Source: Streptomyces litmocidini
GTDB taxonomy: Bacteria; Actinomycetota; Actinomycetes; Streptomycetales; Streptomycetaceae
DNA length: 64,000 bases
Direction of reading: 5' to 3'
Assembly: GCF_014649755.1 (NCBI RefSeq)
Contig: NZ_BMTQ01000020.1
Span: 62,001-126,000 of the forward strand
Position numbers and translations under genes: made by a program
Part shown: positions 18,173 through 26,097 of the stretch, in pieces
Numbering within the stretch: position 1 is the first letter of the stretch
How the letters are laid out: every line of letters begins with the position of its first letter
The notes under the pieces: model-generated
What the model saw: only the letters and a program-made list of their open reading frames with translations
Told to the model about the DNA's origin: nothing
The model's database searches: none

Positions 18173-18296
18173 CGGTGACTCACTCCCCACACACGAACTG
18201 TTGGCATGACGCGTCCGGTACCACCCGCGCGGATCGGAGCAGTGCCGGACAGACGAGCCTAGCGCTCGTGATCGTCCGGGGGGTGACAATGGACGG

Positions 18297-18827
18297 GTGA
18301 ACCGGACAACGGGTGACCAGGACGGACGCGGCGGGTCCGGCGGCAGGGACCGCGACGGGGCGGGACGGGCCCGGAGCGCCCGGCCGCGCGACGGGCTCGG
18401 CCGCCCGCTGCCGTACGGGGCGGAGGGGGTGCCGCGACTGCCCGAGGGGGTCGTGCGCGGCCCCGGCGAGACCCTGCGCGAGGCGCAGCGGCTGCTCGAC
18501 GCCGGGATGCCCTTCCACGCGCACGAGGTCTTCGAGGACGCCTGGAAGTCGGGCCCGGAGGAGGAGCGGGACCTGTGGCAGGGGCTCGCCCAGCTGGCCG
18601 TCGGCCTGACGCACGCGGCCCGCGGCAACACGGCGGGCGGCGCCCGGCTGCTGCGCCGGGGCGCCGGCCGCCTGGCGGCAGCGGGGCCCGTCCCCGCCGA
18701 GGCGTACGGGATCGACGTCGCCGGTCTCGTGGCGTGGGCGCGGGAGTTGGCCGGGCGGACGGAGGGCGGGGACCGGCCGGCGGACGCGACGGCGGAGGCG
18801 CCCCGGCTGCGGGGCGGGGGTCGTTAG
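18297..18827 (+). CDS. DUF309 domain protein
   Basis: A 176-residue protein from GTG 18297. The first ~60 residues are Gly/Arg-rich and poorly conserved. The DUF309 core follows: LREAQRLLDAGMPFHAHEVFE then DAWKSGPEEERDLWQGLAQLA and VGLTHAARGNTAGGARLLRR, matching the helical HEVxExxW...W-G-Lx-Q family pattern with conserved His and Glu. The biochemical role is not known. It is divergent from the LAL-like gene, and its stop overlaps the stop of the DUF488 gene by 4 bp. Confidence 0.85.
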   Translation: MNRTTGDQDGRGGSGGRDRDGAGRARSARPRDGLGRPLPYGAEGVPRLPEGVVRGPGETLREAQRLLDAGMPFHAHEVFEDAWKSGPEEERDLWQGLAQLAVGLTHAARGNTAGGARLLRRGAGRLAAAGPVPAEAYGIDVAGLVAWARELAGRTEGGDRPADATAEAPRLRGGGR

Positions 18828-19246
18828 GGCCTGTCGTTCGGGTCGGACCGAACGGCAGGTCCCGGTGCGCCCGTCGGCCGGTCCGCCAGTTCGCGTCGCA
18901 GGACGGAGGCGTGGCTCACGGACGGGTCCTTCGCGGCCGTCAGGAGGGTGACCGTCCCCCGGGCGGCGAGGCCCCGGAGCCGGTCGAGCGCCGCGGCGGC
19001 CTCCGGGGCGTCGAGTTCGGCCTCGTAACGCCGGCGGAACTCCTCGTACTCGCCCTCGGGGCCGTGGTACCAGCGGCGGAGTTCGGTGGACGGGGTGAGC
19101 GCCTTGGGCCACTCGTCGACGCGGGCGTCCGTCTTCTTGAGCCCGCGCGGCCAGAGCCGGTCGACGAGGACGCGCACCCCGTCGTCGGGTGACGGGTCCT
19201 CGTAGACGCGGCGGACGCGGACGGCGGGGGTGCGGGCGGCGGCCAT
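18824..19246 (-). CDS. DUF488 family protein
   Basis: A 140-residue protein from ATG 19246. Family hallmarks are VRRVYEDPSPDDGVRVLVDR, LWPRGLKKTDARVDEWPKAL, STELRRWYHG, EEFRRRYEAEL and GTVTLLTAAKDPSVSHASVL. This is a YeaO-like DUF488 protein of unknown function. Length and order are normal for the family. The final ~20 residues (RPTGAPGPAVRSDPNDRP) are a low-complexity tail that overlaps the DUF309 gene by 4 bp. Confidence 0.88.
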   Translation of the reverse strand: MAAARTPAVRVRRVYEDPSPDDGVRVLVDRLWPRGLKKTDARVDEWPKALTPSTELRRWYHGPEGEYEEFRRRYEAELDAPEAAAALDRLRGLAARGTVTLLTAAKDPSVSHASVLRRELADRPTGAPGPAVRSDPNDRP

Positions 19247-19384
19247 GGTTCCAGGGTGCGGGACGGGGCCGGGTCCCGTCTTCCCCGACGCGCGGTGCGG
19301 GACCGCCCCGACGCCCGGGGCGCGCGACGGAGGGCCTCGCGTCCCCGGACGGGCGGTGTACGGGGCGGGCCGCCCTTCCGGGCG

Positions 19385-19417
19385 GCGCGCCGGGCCGGTG
19401 GTCCCGGCCCTCGGCGC
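19385..19417. terminator. GC-rich hairpin after the TetR gene
   Basis: CGCGCCGGGCCGG pairs with CCGGCCCTCGGCGCG around TGGT with one bulge. It lies 16 bp beyond the stop of the minus-strand TetR gene. No T-run is present, as is usual in Streptomyces. Confidence 0.5.
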
Positions 19418-19432
19418 GCGGGGCCGGTGGTC

Positions 19433-20035
19433 TCAGTCCTCGGCGCCCAGGGCCGGGAGGAGGACGGCGTCGACGAAGGTGCGCATGGTCGAGGCGTCCG
19501 CGAACCGTTCCTCGAAGAGCCGCTCGATGCGGAGCATGCCCAGGAAGCAGGGGGCGACGAATTCGATCGCCGGGTTGTCGGCGTCGACCTCGCCGCGCTC
19601 GACCGCCCGCGCGACGACGGCGTCGATGGCCGCGACCTCGGGGGCGATGACGGTCTCGCGGAGGGCGGCCCGCAGGTCGGGGTGCTGGACGTACGCCTGG
19701 GCGACGGCCTCCATGAGCTCGGCGTCCCGCTCGCGCCGGGAGGCGGCGACCCGGGCGGCCTCGCGCAGGTCGCCGGCGAGGGTGCCGGTGTCGATGCCGG
19801 TGAAGACGGTGCAGCGGCGCTGGGCGAGGGCGGCGGTCACGAGCTGGGGTTTGGTGCCCCACTGCCGGTAGAGCGTGGCCTTGCCGCACTTGGTGCGGGC
19901 GGCGACGCCCTCCATGGTCACCGAGTCGTATCCCCCCTCGCGGAGGAGGCGGAGCACGGCGTCGTAGAGCTCCGTCTCGCGCTCCGGCGTGATCTTGCTG
20001 CGACGGGCTGCGGCGGTCGCGGCCTCTGTGGACAT
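19433..20035 (-). CDS. TetR-family transcriptional regulator
   Basis: A 200-residue protein from ATG 20035, chosen because GGGAGG sits just upstream and the TetR domain begins directly after. The helix-turn-helix is ITPERETELYDAVLRLLREG then YDSVTMEGVAARTKCGKATL and YRQWGTKPQLV (residues ~14-65). The ligand domain ends AIEFVAPCFLGMLRIERLFE ... VDAVLLPALG, like the AcrR subfamily with a TetR_C_16-type C-terminus. It is divergent from the PAP2-EamA pair with a palindromic operator in between, so autoregulation and control of the neighbouring pair are likely. Confidence 0.88.
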   Translation of the reverse strand: MSTEAATAAARRSKITPERETELYDAVLRLLREGGYDSVTMEGVAARTKCGKATLYRQWGTKPQLVTAALAQRRCTVFTGIDTGTLAGDLREAARVAASRRERDAELMEAVAQAYVQHPDLRAALRETVIAPEVAAIDAVVARAVERGEVDADNPAIEFVAPCFLGMLRIERLFEERFADASTMRTFVDAVLLPALGAED

Positions 20036-20087
20036 CGATCCTCCCGGACACCTCTGTCTCTGCACATACGAGAGTAGGGGGTGCACA

Positions 20088-20125
20088 ATCGAGACGCAAA
20101 CGTATCGAGACGCTTGCGTCTCGAT
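20088..20125. promoter_or_regulatory. TetR operator: three ATCGAGACGC half-sites
   Basis: A perfect 22-bp palindrome at 20104-20125 (ATCGAGACGC, TT, GCGTCTCGAT) with an extra direct copy of the half-site at 20088-20097. It lies 53-90 bp upstream of the TetR start and 60-97 bp upstream of PAP2, and is the only such palindrome in this intergenic stretch. Assignment to the adjacent TetR protein is by position. Confidence 0.75.
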
Positions 20126-20184
20126 GAAAACAGATCTAGGCTCACTCCGTTTGCTGGCGATTTGACGGATTAGAGGGCCGCGCG

Positions 20185-21099
20185 ATGGCTGTCGGGACAA
20201 GCGGGATACGAGGACCACGTCCTGCGGGACCGGGGGTGCTCCCCACCCCGGGCCCCGCCGGACACGACGGCCACCGGGAGGGCTCGGGAGCCGCTCCAGG
20301 ACCCGAGCCGGAGCCGGACCTCGGACCGCCACCCGGGCCCCCGGACGCGCCCGCCCGGCCTCCGCTCCTGCGCGAACTCCTGCTCGTCACCGCGCTCTTC
20401 CTCGTCTACAAGGTCGGCCGGCTCTTCGCCAACGGCCACGAGACCCGCGCCTTCCGGAACGCCGACCGCGTCTGGGACGCCGAACGGGCGATCCACCTTC
20501 CGGGCGAAGGAACGATCCAGCGACTGCTCCTGCACGGCGACCCGCTGATCCACGCGGCGAACACGTACTACGCGGCCGTGCACTTCCCGGCCACCATCGC
20601 CTTCCTCGCCTGGCTGTACTGGCGCCGCCCCGCGCACTACCTGTGGTCGCGCCGGGTGCTGGCCCTCGTCACCGGCGCCGCGCTCGCGCTGCACCTCCTG
20701 GTCCCGCTCGCGCCGCCCCGGATGCTCGCCGCCTCCGGACTCGTCGACACGGCCCGCGTCTACGGCCCCTCCGTCTACGGGGCGACGCCGGAGACGGACT
20801 CGATGGCGAACCAGTTCGCGGCCATGCCGTCCCTGCACTTCGGCTGGGCCCTGATGGTCGCGATCGGCCTGATCGCCGCCACCCGGTCCCGCTGGCGGGT
20901 GCTCTGGCTGCTGCACCCGCTGCTCACCCTGCTCGTCGTCGTCGGCACCGCCAACCACTACTGGTTCGACGCGTTCGCCGCCGCCGCCCTCCTCGGCCTC
21001 GCGCTGCTCGCCGTCCGCGCGCCCGGCCGCCCGACGGCACCCCCACCCGCCCCCCGCCCGCTCGGTGCGGCACCCCTCCCGGTCGGAGCCCTGCGATGA
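20185..21099 (+). CDS. PAP2-family membrane phosphatase
   Basis: A 304-residue protein from ATG 20185. A Pro/Gly-rich cytosolic head of ~65 residues is followed by six membrane helices. The PAP2/AUR1-like active-site motifs are present: MPSLHFGWAL (SxxH-type, near residue 214) and VGTANHYWFDAFAAA (HxxxxD-type). This subfamily (inositolphosphotransferase-like PAP2_3) acts on lipid or isoprenoid phosphates at the membrane; the substrate is not evident. Its stop overlaps the next start (ATGA), so it is translated with the EamA gene, both probably under the divergent TetR regulator. Confidence 0.85.
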   Translation: MAVGTSGIRGPRPAGPGVLPTPGPAGHDGHREGSGAAPGPEPEPDLGPPPGPPDAPARPPLLRELLLVTALFLVYKVGRLFANGHETRAFRNADRVWDAERAIHLPGEGTIQRLLLHGDPLIHAANTYYAAVHFPATIAFLAWLYWRRPAHYLWSRRVLALVTGAALALHLLVPLAPPRMLAASGLVDTARVYGPSVYGATPETDSMANQFAAMPSLHFGWALMVAIGLIAATRSRWRVLWLLHPLLTLLVVVGTANHYWFDAFAAAALLGLALLAVRAPGRPTAPPPAPRPLGAAPLPVGALR

Positions 21100-22331
21100 A
21101 CCCCGCCGCCGGCACCGCCCTCGCGGTGCTCCTCTCCCTCGTCTCCGCCGCCGGGTACGCGCTCGCCGCCGTCGCCCAGGCCCGGATCGCCGCCGCCTCC
21201 CCGGCCGCTCCCGACGGGCGCGGCGCACTGCGCGCCCTGCTCGCGCGCGGGCAGTGGTGGTGGGCGGTCGGCCTCAACGCGGCCGGAGCCCTCGCCCACG
21301 TCGCCGCCCTCCACTACGGGCCGCTGACGCTCGTCCAGCCGCTCGGCGCGCTGACGCTCGTCGCGGCACTGCCACTGGGGGCGTACTGCGCACGGCGCCG
21401 GGTGACCCGTACCGAATGGCGCGGGGCCCTGTGGACCCTGGGCGGACTCGTCGGGCTCGTCGCCGTGACCGGACCCACGGCCCCCGGCGAGGCGCTCAGC
21501 CTGCGCGAGTCCCTGGTCGTCGCCGCGGCGACCGCGCTCCTGATCGCCGCCCTGGCCTCCCGGCGGCCGGGCGGGCGCGAGCGGTACGGGACCGGCGGCC
21601 CGGCCGCACGCGGGCTCGGCCACGCCACGGCCTCCGGGATCGCCTCGGGCGTCGCCTCGGCGCTCACCCAGACGCTGACGGCCGCACTCGCGCTCGACCT
21701 GCCCGGCACCGAGCCGACCTGGTGGCAGACCGCGCTGCTCGCGGTGCTGATATCCGGCTTCGCCACCGGCGGCCTGCTGCTGTCCCAGACCGCCTACCGG
21801 GGCGGACTCGCGGCGCCGCTGGCCGTCGTCAACCTCTCCAACCCGGCGGCCGCAGCGGTGATCGGCGTGGCCCTGCTCGGCGAGACCTTCCGCGCGGGCG
21901 CCTGGGGCTGGCTGATCGCGGCCGTCGCGTCGCTGGTCGCGGCGCGGGGCGTGATCCTGCTGACGAAGGGCGCGGCGACGACGGAGCCGGCGACGACGGC
22001 CGGGCCGAGGCAGGTTGCGGTCCCGGCGGTCGATCCGGCGTCCGGGCCCTCGGGCGCGGCGGCGACGCCGTCGGCCCCGCTGGTCTCGCCGAGCTTGTCG
22101 GTCCCACCGGCTCCACCGGCCTCACCGGCCTCGTGGGTCTCACCGGCCTCGCTGCTCCCGCCAGCCTCGCCGGCCTCGCCGGTCTCGTCGGCCTCGCCGA
22201 TCGGGGATGCGCTGCTCGCGGCCGTGCCCGCTCCGCCCGTCGCCCCGGAGGCGCGGCCGGGGCAGGCGCCCCGCGCCGCCGGCCCGGGCGCCCCGGAGGG
22301 CGACCCGATGCCGGCACCGGTCGCGGGGTGA
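21096..22331 (+). CDS. EamA/DMT-superfamily permease with a low-complexity tail
   Basis: A 411-residue protein overlapping PAP2 by 4 bp. About ten membrane helices in two EamA-like repeats cover residues 1-~295, with the family signatures HYGPLTLVQPLGALTLVAAL and VVNLSNPAAAAVIGVALLGE. These transporters move metabolites or drugs; the substrate is unknown. Residues ~300-411 form an Ala/Ser/Pro-rich tail made of SPAS-like repeats (codons rich in GTCTCGCC and CCGGCCTC), which may be surplus or a flexible cytosolic extension. Confidence 0.82.
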   Translation: MNPAAGTALAVLLSLVSAAGYALAAVAQARIAAASPAAPDGRGALRALLARGQWWWAVGLNAAGALAHVAALHYGPLTLVQPLGALTLVAALPLGAYCARRRVTRTEWRGALWTLGGLVGLVAVTGPTAPGEALSLRESLVVAAATALLIAALASRRPGGRERYGTGGPAARGLGHATASGIASGVASALTQTLTAALALDLPGTEPTWWQTALLAVLISGFATGGLLLSQTAYRGGLAAPLAVVNLSNPAAAAVIGVALLGETFRAGAWGWLIAAVASLVAARGVILLTKGAATTEPATTAGPRQVAVPAVDPASGPSGAAATPSAPLVSPSLSVPPAPPASPASWVSPASLLPPASPASPVSSASPIGDALLAAVPAPPVAPEARPGQAPRAAGPGAPEGDPMPAPVAG

Positions 22332-22403
22332 GGGCGGCGGCACCACCGGGGACGGACGGACCGGCCGCCCCTCCGCCGGACAGCCGCCCCCGAATGCGTC
22401 ACC

Positions 22404-22433
22404 TTGACGACAACTGGACCACCCCCCTATCGT
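22404..22433 (+). promoter_or_regulatory. Sigma-70/HrdB-type promoter for the SPFH-NADK-like operon
   Basis: TTGACG at 22404-22409 and TATCGT at 22428-22433 are separated by 18 bp. The predicted start site is just downstream, giving a short leader before ATG 22458. This is the best match to a vegetative promoter seen in the window. Confidence 0.65.
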
Positions 22434-22457
22434 CAACATGACGACAAGGGGGTTTCC

Positions 22458-23468
22458 ATGGCCGACATCACCCGGCGGGCCGGCTGGCGCCATCTGCGCT
22501 CCGCGCCCACCGCCCACATCCGCCACCAGCGCCGCGGCCGGCTCGTCCACGACGGCGAAGGGCTGAGCTTCTGGTTCCGGCCGCTCACCGCCGCCCTCTC
22601 CGAGGTGCCGGTGAACGACCGCGAGCTCGCGATGGCCTTCCACGCCCGCACGGCGGACTTCCAGGACGTGAGCGTGCAGTCCACCGTCACGTACCGGATC
22701 GGCGACCCCGGCGCGGCGGCCACCCGGCTCGACTTCTCCATCGACCCCGACACGGGCGCGTGGCGCGGCACGCCGCTGGAGCAGATCGCCACCCTCCTCA
22801 CCGAGACCGCCCAACAGCACGCCCTCGACGTCCTCGCCCGCACCGCGCTCGCCGCCGCGCTCGTCGACGGCGTGGCGGCCGTACGCGACCGCATCGCGGC
22901 CGGACTCGCCGCCGAGCCCCGCCTTCCGGACACCGGCATCGAGGTCGTCGCGGTCCGCGTGGTCGCGATCCGTCCCGAGCCCGAGGTCGAGCGCGCCCTG
23001 CGCACACCCGCGCGGGAGCAGATCCAGCAGGAGGCGGACCGGGCCACGTACGAGCGACGCGCGGTCGCCGTCGAACGGGAACGCGCCATCGCCGAGAACG
23101 AACTCGCCAGCAAGATCGAGCTCGCCCGGCAGGAGGAGCGGCTCGTCGAGCAGCGCGGCACCAACGCGCGCCGCGAGGCCGAGGAGAACGCGGCCGCCGA
23201 CGCGGTACGGGCCGAGGCCGAGGCCGCGCGGAAGGTCCGGCTGGCCCGGGCCGAGGCGGAGGCGGCGCGGGAGGTCGGCGAGGCGCGCGCCGGAGCGCAG
23301 TCCGCGTGGCTGCGGGCGCACGCGGAGGCCGACCCGGCGACCCTGCACGCCCTGGCCGTGACCCGGGCGGCGGAGAACCTGCCGCGCATCGAGCACCTGA
23401 CGCTCTCCCCCGACGTGCTGACCGGACTGCTCGCCAGGCTGGGCGGCGAGGGCGGGGCACGGCCGTGA
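22458..23468 (+). CDS. SPFH/Band 7 domain protein
   Basis: A 336-residue protein from ATG 22458 with AAGGGGG eight bases upstream; a GTG/ATG-rich upstream extension overlaps the promoter and was rejected. The SPFH domain lies at ~25-190 (LVHDGEGLSFWFRPLTAALS, VNDRELAMAFHARTADFQDV, STVTYRIGDP, then DRIAAGLAAEP and TGIEVVAVRVVAIRPEPEVE). A charged coiled coil follows at ~195-290 (ERAIAENELASKIELARQEE, AEAARKVRLARAEAEAAREV). No membrane helix is predicted, unlike the flotillin at 3742, so it may attach peripherally. Its stop overlaps the start of the NAD-kinase-like gene (GTGA), implying a fixed partnership. Confidence 0.88.
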   Translation: MADITRRAGWRHLRSAPTAHIRHQRRGRLVHDGEGLSFWFRPLTAALSEVPVNDRELAMAFHARTADFQDVSVQSTVTYRIGDPGAAATRLDFSIDPDTGAWRGTPLEQIATLLTETAQQHALDVLARTALAAALVDGVAAVRDRIAAGLAAEPRLPDTGIEVVAVRVVAIRPEPEVERALRTPAREQIQQEADRATYERRAVAVERERAIAENELASKIELARQEERLVEQRGTNARREAEENAAADAVRAEAEAARKVRLARAEAEAAREVGEARAGAQSAWLRAHAEADPATLHALAVTRAAENLPRIEHLTLSPDVLTGLLARLGGEGGARP

Positions 23469-24364
23469 GCCTCGCGCCGCGCGCGGTGCTCGTGCACCGG
23501 ACCACGGAGTACGAGGAGCTGCTCGCCCGGCACGGCACGCACGGGCAGGCCGCGTTCTTCCTCTCCGCGCGCGGCCGTTCCGTCGACGCGGTGCGCGAGC
23601 GGCACGAACGCGCCCGGCGCGCGCTCGCCGAGGTCGCGGGCGCGGTCCCGCTGACATGGCGCCAGACCCGGGTCGAACGCGCCGACCTGGACCGGTTCCT
23701 GTTCGGGCCCGAGGACGTCGTCGTGGTGGTCGGGCAGGACGGCCTGGTCGCCAACACGGCGAAGTACCTGACGGGGCAGCCGGTCATCGGCATCGACGCC
23801 GACCCCGGGCGCAACCCGGGCGTCCTGGTCCGGCACCGCCCCGACCGGGCGCGGCGGCTGCTGCCGTACGCGGCGGGGGCGGGGGCGGCGGTCGACGAGC
23901 TGACCATGGTCGAGGCCGTCACCGACGACGCGCAGCGGCTCCTCGCACTGAACGAGATCTACGTCGGCCCGCCCGGTCACCAGACCGCCCGCTACACGCT
24001 CGGACTCGACGGCACGGACGTCCCGCCCGAGCCCCAGGCCTCCTCGGGCGTCCTGGTCGGCACCGGCACCGGCGCCACGGGCTGGCTCCGCTCCCTGTGG
24101 GAACAGCGCTCCAGCGCGCTCGCCCTGCCCGCGCCGGCGGACGCGCGGCTCGCCTGGTTCGTCCGCGAGGCCTGGCCGTCGCCGACGACCGGCACCGCCC
24201 GCGTCGAAGGCCTCCTGGAGGCGGGGCGGGGCCTGCGGCTCGCCGTCGAGTCGGACCGCCTGGTCGCCTTCGGCGACGGCGTCGAATCGGACGCCCTCGA
24301 ACTGACTTGGGGCCAGACGATCCGCCTCGGCGTCGCACCCTCTCGCCTGCGACTGGTGCACTAA
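23465..24364 (+). CDS. NAD(+)/NADH-kinase-like protein
   Basis: A 299-residue protein from GTG 23465 overlapping the SPFH stop. It has the NAD-kinase/diacylglycerol-kinase fold layout: VLVHRTTEYEELLARHG, then DVVVVVGQDGLVANTAKYL in place of the GGDGT nucleotide motif, PVIGIDADPGRNPGVL, a conserved LALNEIYVGP (NE motif) and VGTGTGATGWLRSL in the glycine-rich second motif. The first Gly-Gly-Asp is Gly-Gln-Asp here, so catalysis may be altered. True NAD kinase in Streptomyces is encoded elsewhere; this shorter paralogue pairs with an SPFH protein. It may phosphorylate NAD(H) or only bind it. Confidence 0.72.
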   Translation: MSLAPRAVLVHRTTEYEELLARHGTHGQAAFFLSARGRSVDAVRERHERARRALAEVAGAVPLTWRQTRVERADLDRFLFGPEDVVVVVGQDGLVANTAKYLTGQPVIGIDADPGRNPGVLVRHRPDRARRLLPYAAGAGAAVDELTMVEAVTDDAQRLLALNEIYVGPPGHQTARYTLGLDGTDVPPEPQASSGVLVGTGTGATGWLRSLWEQRSSALALPAPADARLAWFVREAWPSPTTGTARVEGLLEAGRGLRLAVESDRLVAFGDGVESDALELTWGQTIRLGVAPSRLRLVH

Positions 24365-24863
24365 CGCCGCCCCTGCGCCCCATGGCGGCCCTGCGCCCCA
24401 CCGGTCCGGCACCCCCCGCCACGGGCTGCCCCCGCCGGACGCGCCCCACCACGGGCTGCCCCCGCCGGACGCGCCCGCCGCGGACGCCTCCAGCGTGCGA
24501 CGTCCGCCCCGCTCCCGCGCCTCTGCGGGCGCTCGCCGGGACCTCCGCGCCCCGCCGTTGTGGGCGGTCGTTCCGCTGGGGCGAAGGGGGTCCCCCTTCG
24601 CCCAGCGGGACGATCGCCCACACGGCGGGTGGGCCGGGGCACCGCCCCGCCGGGTGCGGGCCCGCGCGGCGGAGGAGGACCGGGCGACGGGTGCGGTCCC
24701 GCGGGGCCGGAACCGGACCGGCAGGTGCGGGCCCGTGGGGCAGGCGGCGGCCGGAATCGATCGGTGGCGGAGCGACGCGGCGTTATGCTCGGCGCGCTTC
24801 GCCCGGGTTCCGACCACTCGGACCTCCGCCCACCTCCCCCGCCCGGCCGTCGAAGGACACCCC
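24365..24863. other. Gene-free stretch with a duplication and a long palindrome
   Basis: About 500 bp without a supported gene. A ~30-bp unit (CCACGGGCTGCCCCCGCCGG and what follows) occurs twice in tandem at about 24419-24478, and a near-perfect long hairpin is at 24551-24629. Sequence after 24630 is GGGCC-rich. The last 60 bp must hold the promoter and ribosome site of the GNAT gene. Confidence 0.6.
24551..24629. terminator. 38-bp-arm near-perfect inverted repeat
   Basis: The arms start CCCGCCGTTGTGGGCG and end with the matching CGCCCACACGGCGGG. They meet at CGAAGGGGG-T-CCCCCTTCG with only a few mismatches. The hairpin stands alone about 190 bp after the NAD-kinase-like gene and is the strongest candidate terminator for that operon, although its length is unusual for a simple terminator. 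Confidence 0.65.
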
Positions 24864-25730
24864 ATGGCCTCCGCCCCCACCGGTTCCCTGTCCGTCTCGT
24901 CCGCCACGCCGCAGGAGTGGGCACTCGTGCGGTCCTGGGCCGCCGAGGAGGGGTGGAACCCCGGACTCTCCGACGTTCCGGCCTTCTTCGCCCAGGACCC
25001 CGCCGGTTTCTTCCTCGGCCGGGTCGACGGGGAGCCCGTCTCCGCCGTCTCCGTCGTCAACTACGACGATTCCTACGCCTTCCTCGGCTTCTACCTCGTC
25101 CGTCCCGAACTCCGCGGCCTCGGGCACGGGCTGGCCACCTGGCGGGCCGCGCTCGCCCACGCCGGCGGCCGGGCCGTCGGGCTCGACGGGGTGCCGGCCC
25201 AGCAGGACAACTACCGCCGCTCCGGTTTCACCACGGCCTACCGCACCGCGCGGTACGTGGGCGAGGTTCCGGCCCCCGAGCGCCCGGTGACCGGCGTCGT
25301 GGCCGCCGAGCAGATCGATCCGGCAGCCCTCGCCGCGTACGACGGCGCCTGCCACCACGCCGACCGGCCCCGGTTCCTGAACGCCTGGCTGACCGGCCCC
25401 GGCCATCGGGCGCTGGCCCGCGTGACCGATGGCCGGTTGACCGGATACGGGGTGGTTCGTCCCGCACAGGACGAGGCCCGGGTGGGGCCGCTCTTCGCGG
25501 ACACCCCCGCGGACGCGGCGGCCCTGCTCGACGGCCTCGCCGCCGAGGCGCGGGAGTTCGGCGCGGCCCGCATCGCGGTCGACATGCCGGAGGCGAATCC
25601 GGCGGCGGCCCGGCTGGCCCAGGACCGTGGTCTGGAGCCGACGTTCGAGACGGCCCGGATGTACACGGGTCCGGTCCGCCCCGTGGCACGGGAGCGCGTC
25701 TTCGGCGTCACCACGCTCGAACTCGGCTGA
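24864..25730 (+). CDS. GNAT-family N-acetyltransferase with a second GNAT-like half
   Basis: A 288-residue protein from ATG 24864 after GAAGGACACCCC. The N-terminal GNAT fold lies at ~8-140, with acetyl-CoA loop residues in FYLVRPELRGLGHGLATWRA and the following LDGVPAQQDNYRRSGFTTAY. The C-terminal half (~150-288) contains GVVRPAQDEARVGPLFADTP and AARIAVDMPEANPAAARLAQ, the YjdJ-like Acetyltransf_18-type second domain found in many two-domain Streptomyces GNATs. The acceptor is unknown. It stands alone between a hairpin and a palindrome. Confidence 0.85.
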   Translation: MASAPTGSLSVSSATPQEWALVRSWAAEEGWNPGLSDVPAFFAQDPAGFFLGRVDGEPVSAVSVVNYDDSYAFLGFYLVRPELRGLGHGLATWRAALAHAGGRAVGLDGVPAQQDNYRRSGFTTAYRTARYVGEVPAPERPVTGVVAAEQIDPAALAAYDGACHHADRPRFLNAWLTGPGHRALARVTDGRLTGYGVVRPAQDEARVGPLFADTPADAAALLDGLAAEAREFGAARIAVDMPEANPAAARLAQDRGLEPTFETARMYTGPVRPVARERVFGVTTLELG

Positions 25731-25782
25731 CTCCGCTCACTCTGCTGACGCCGCCGGCTCGGCCGTCCTCCGCTCCGGCAGG

Positions 25783-25804
25783 GAGGGGAGGGGCCCCTCC
25801 CCTC
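25783..25804. terminator. 22-bp perfect palindrome after the GNAT gene
   Basis: GAGGGGAGGGG followed directly by its complement, with no unpaired loop, 53 bp after the GNAT stop. Probably a terminator. The rest of the 25731-26097 gap holds the leader and promoter of the S8 protease; no clear -10/-35 pair stands out. Confidence 0.55.
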
Positions 25805-26097
25805 ACCGGACCCCCACCGCCCCCTGAGGGGTGACAAGGGTTTTCCCCGTATCGGGTTCACCCCCCCGTTCCCTACTGTCCTCCGCACCGGCAGATATCA
25901 TCCCCCGAGCGCACCGTGACAGGTGCATGCGGAGGGTGCTGTCCGCCGGTGGCGGCCTTGACCCGGGCCGTCGCGCCGGTGGCGGCGCACGGGCCCCCCA
26001 AGCCCAGGGAACCTCGGACGCGACCCCACTTCGCCCCGTGCGTCCCCGCGCCGCCGCCACTGCTCCGCAGTTACGTCGTACTTGAAAGGGCCACACC

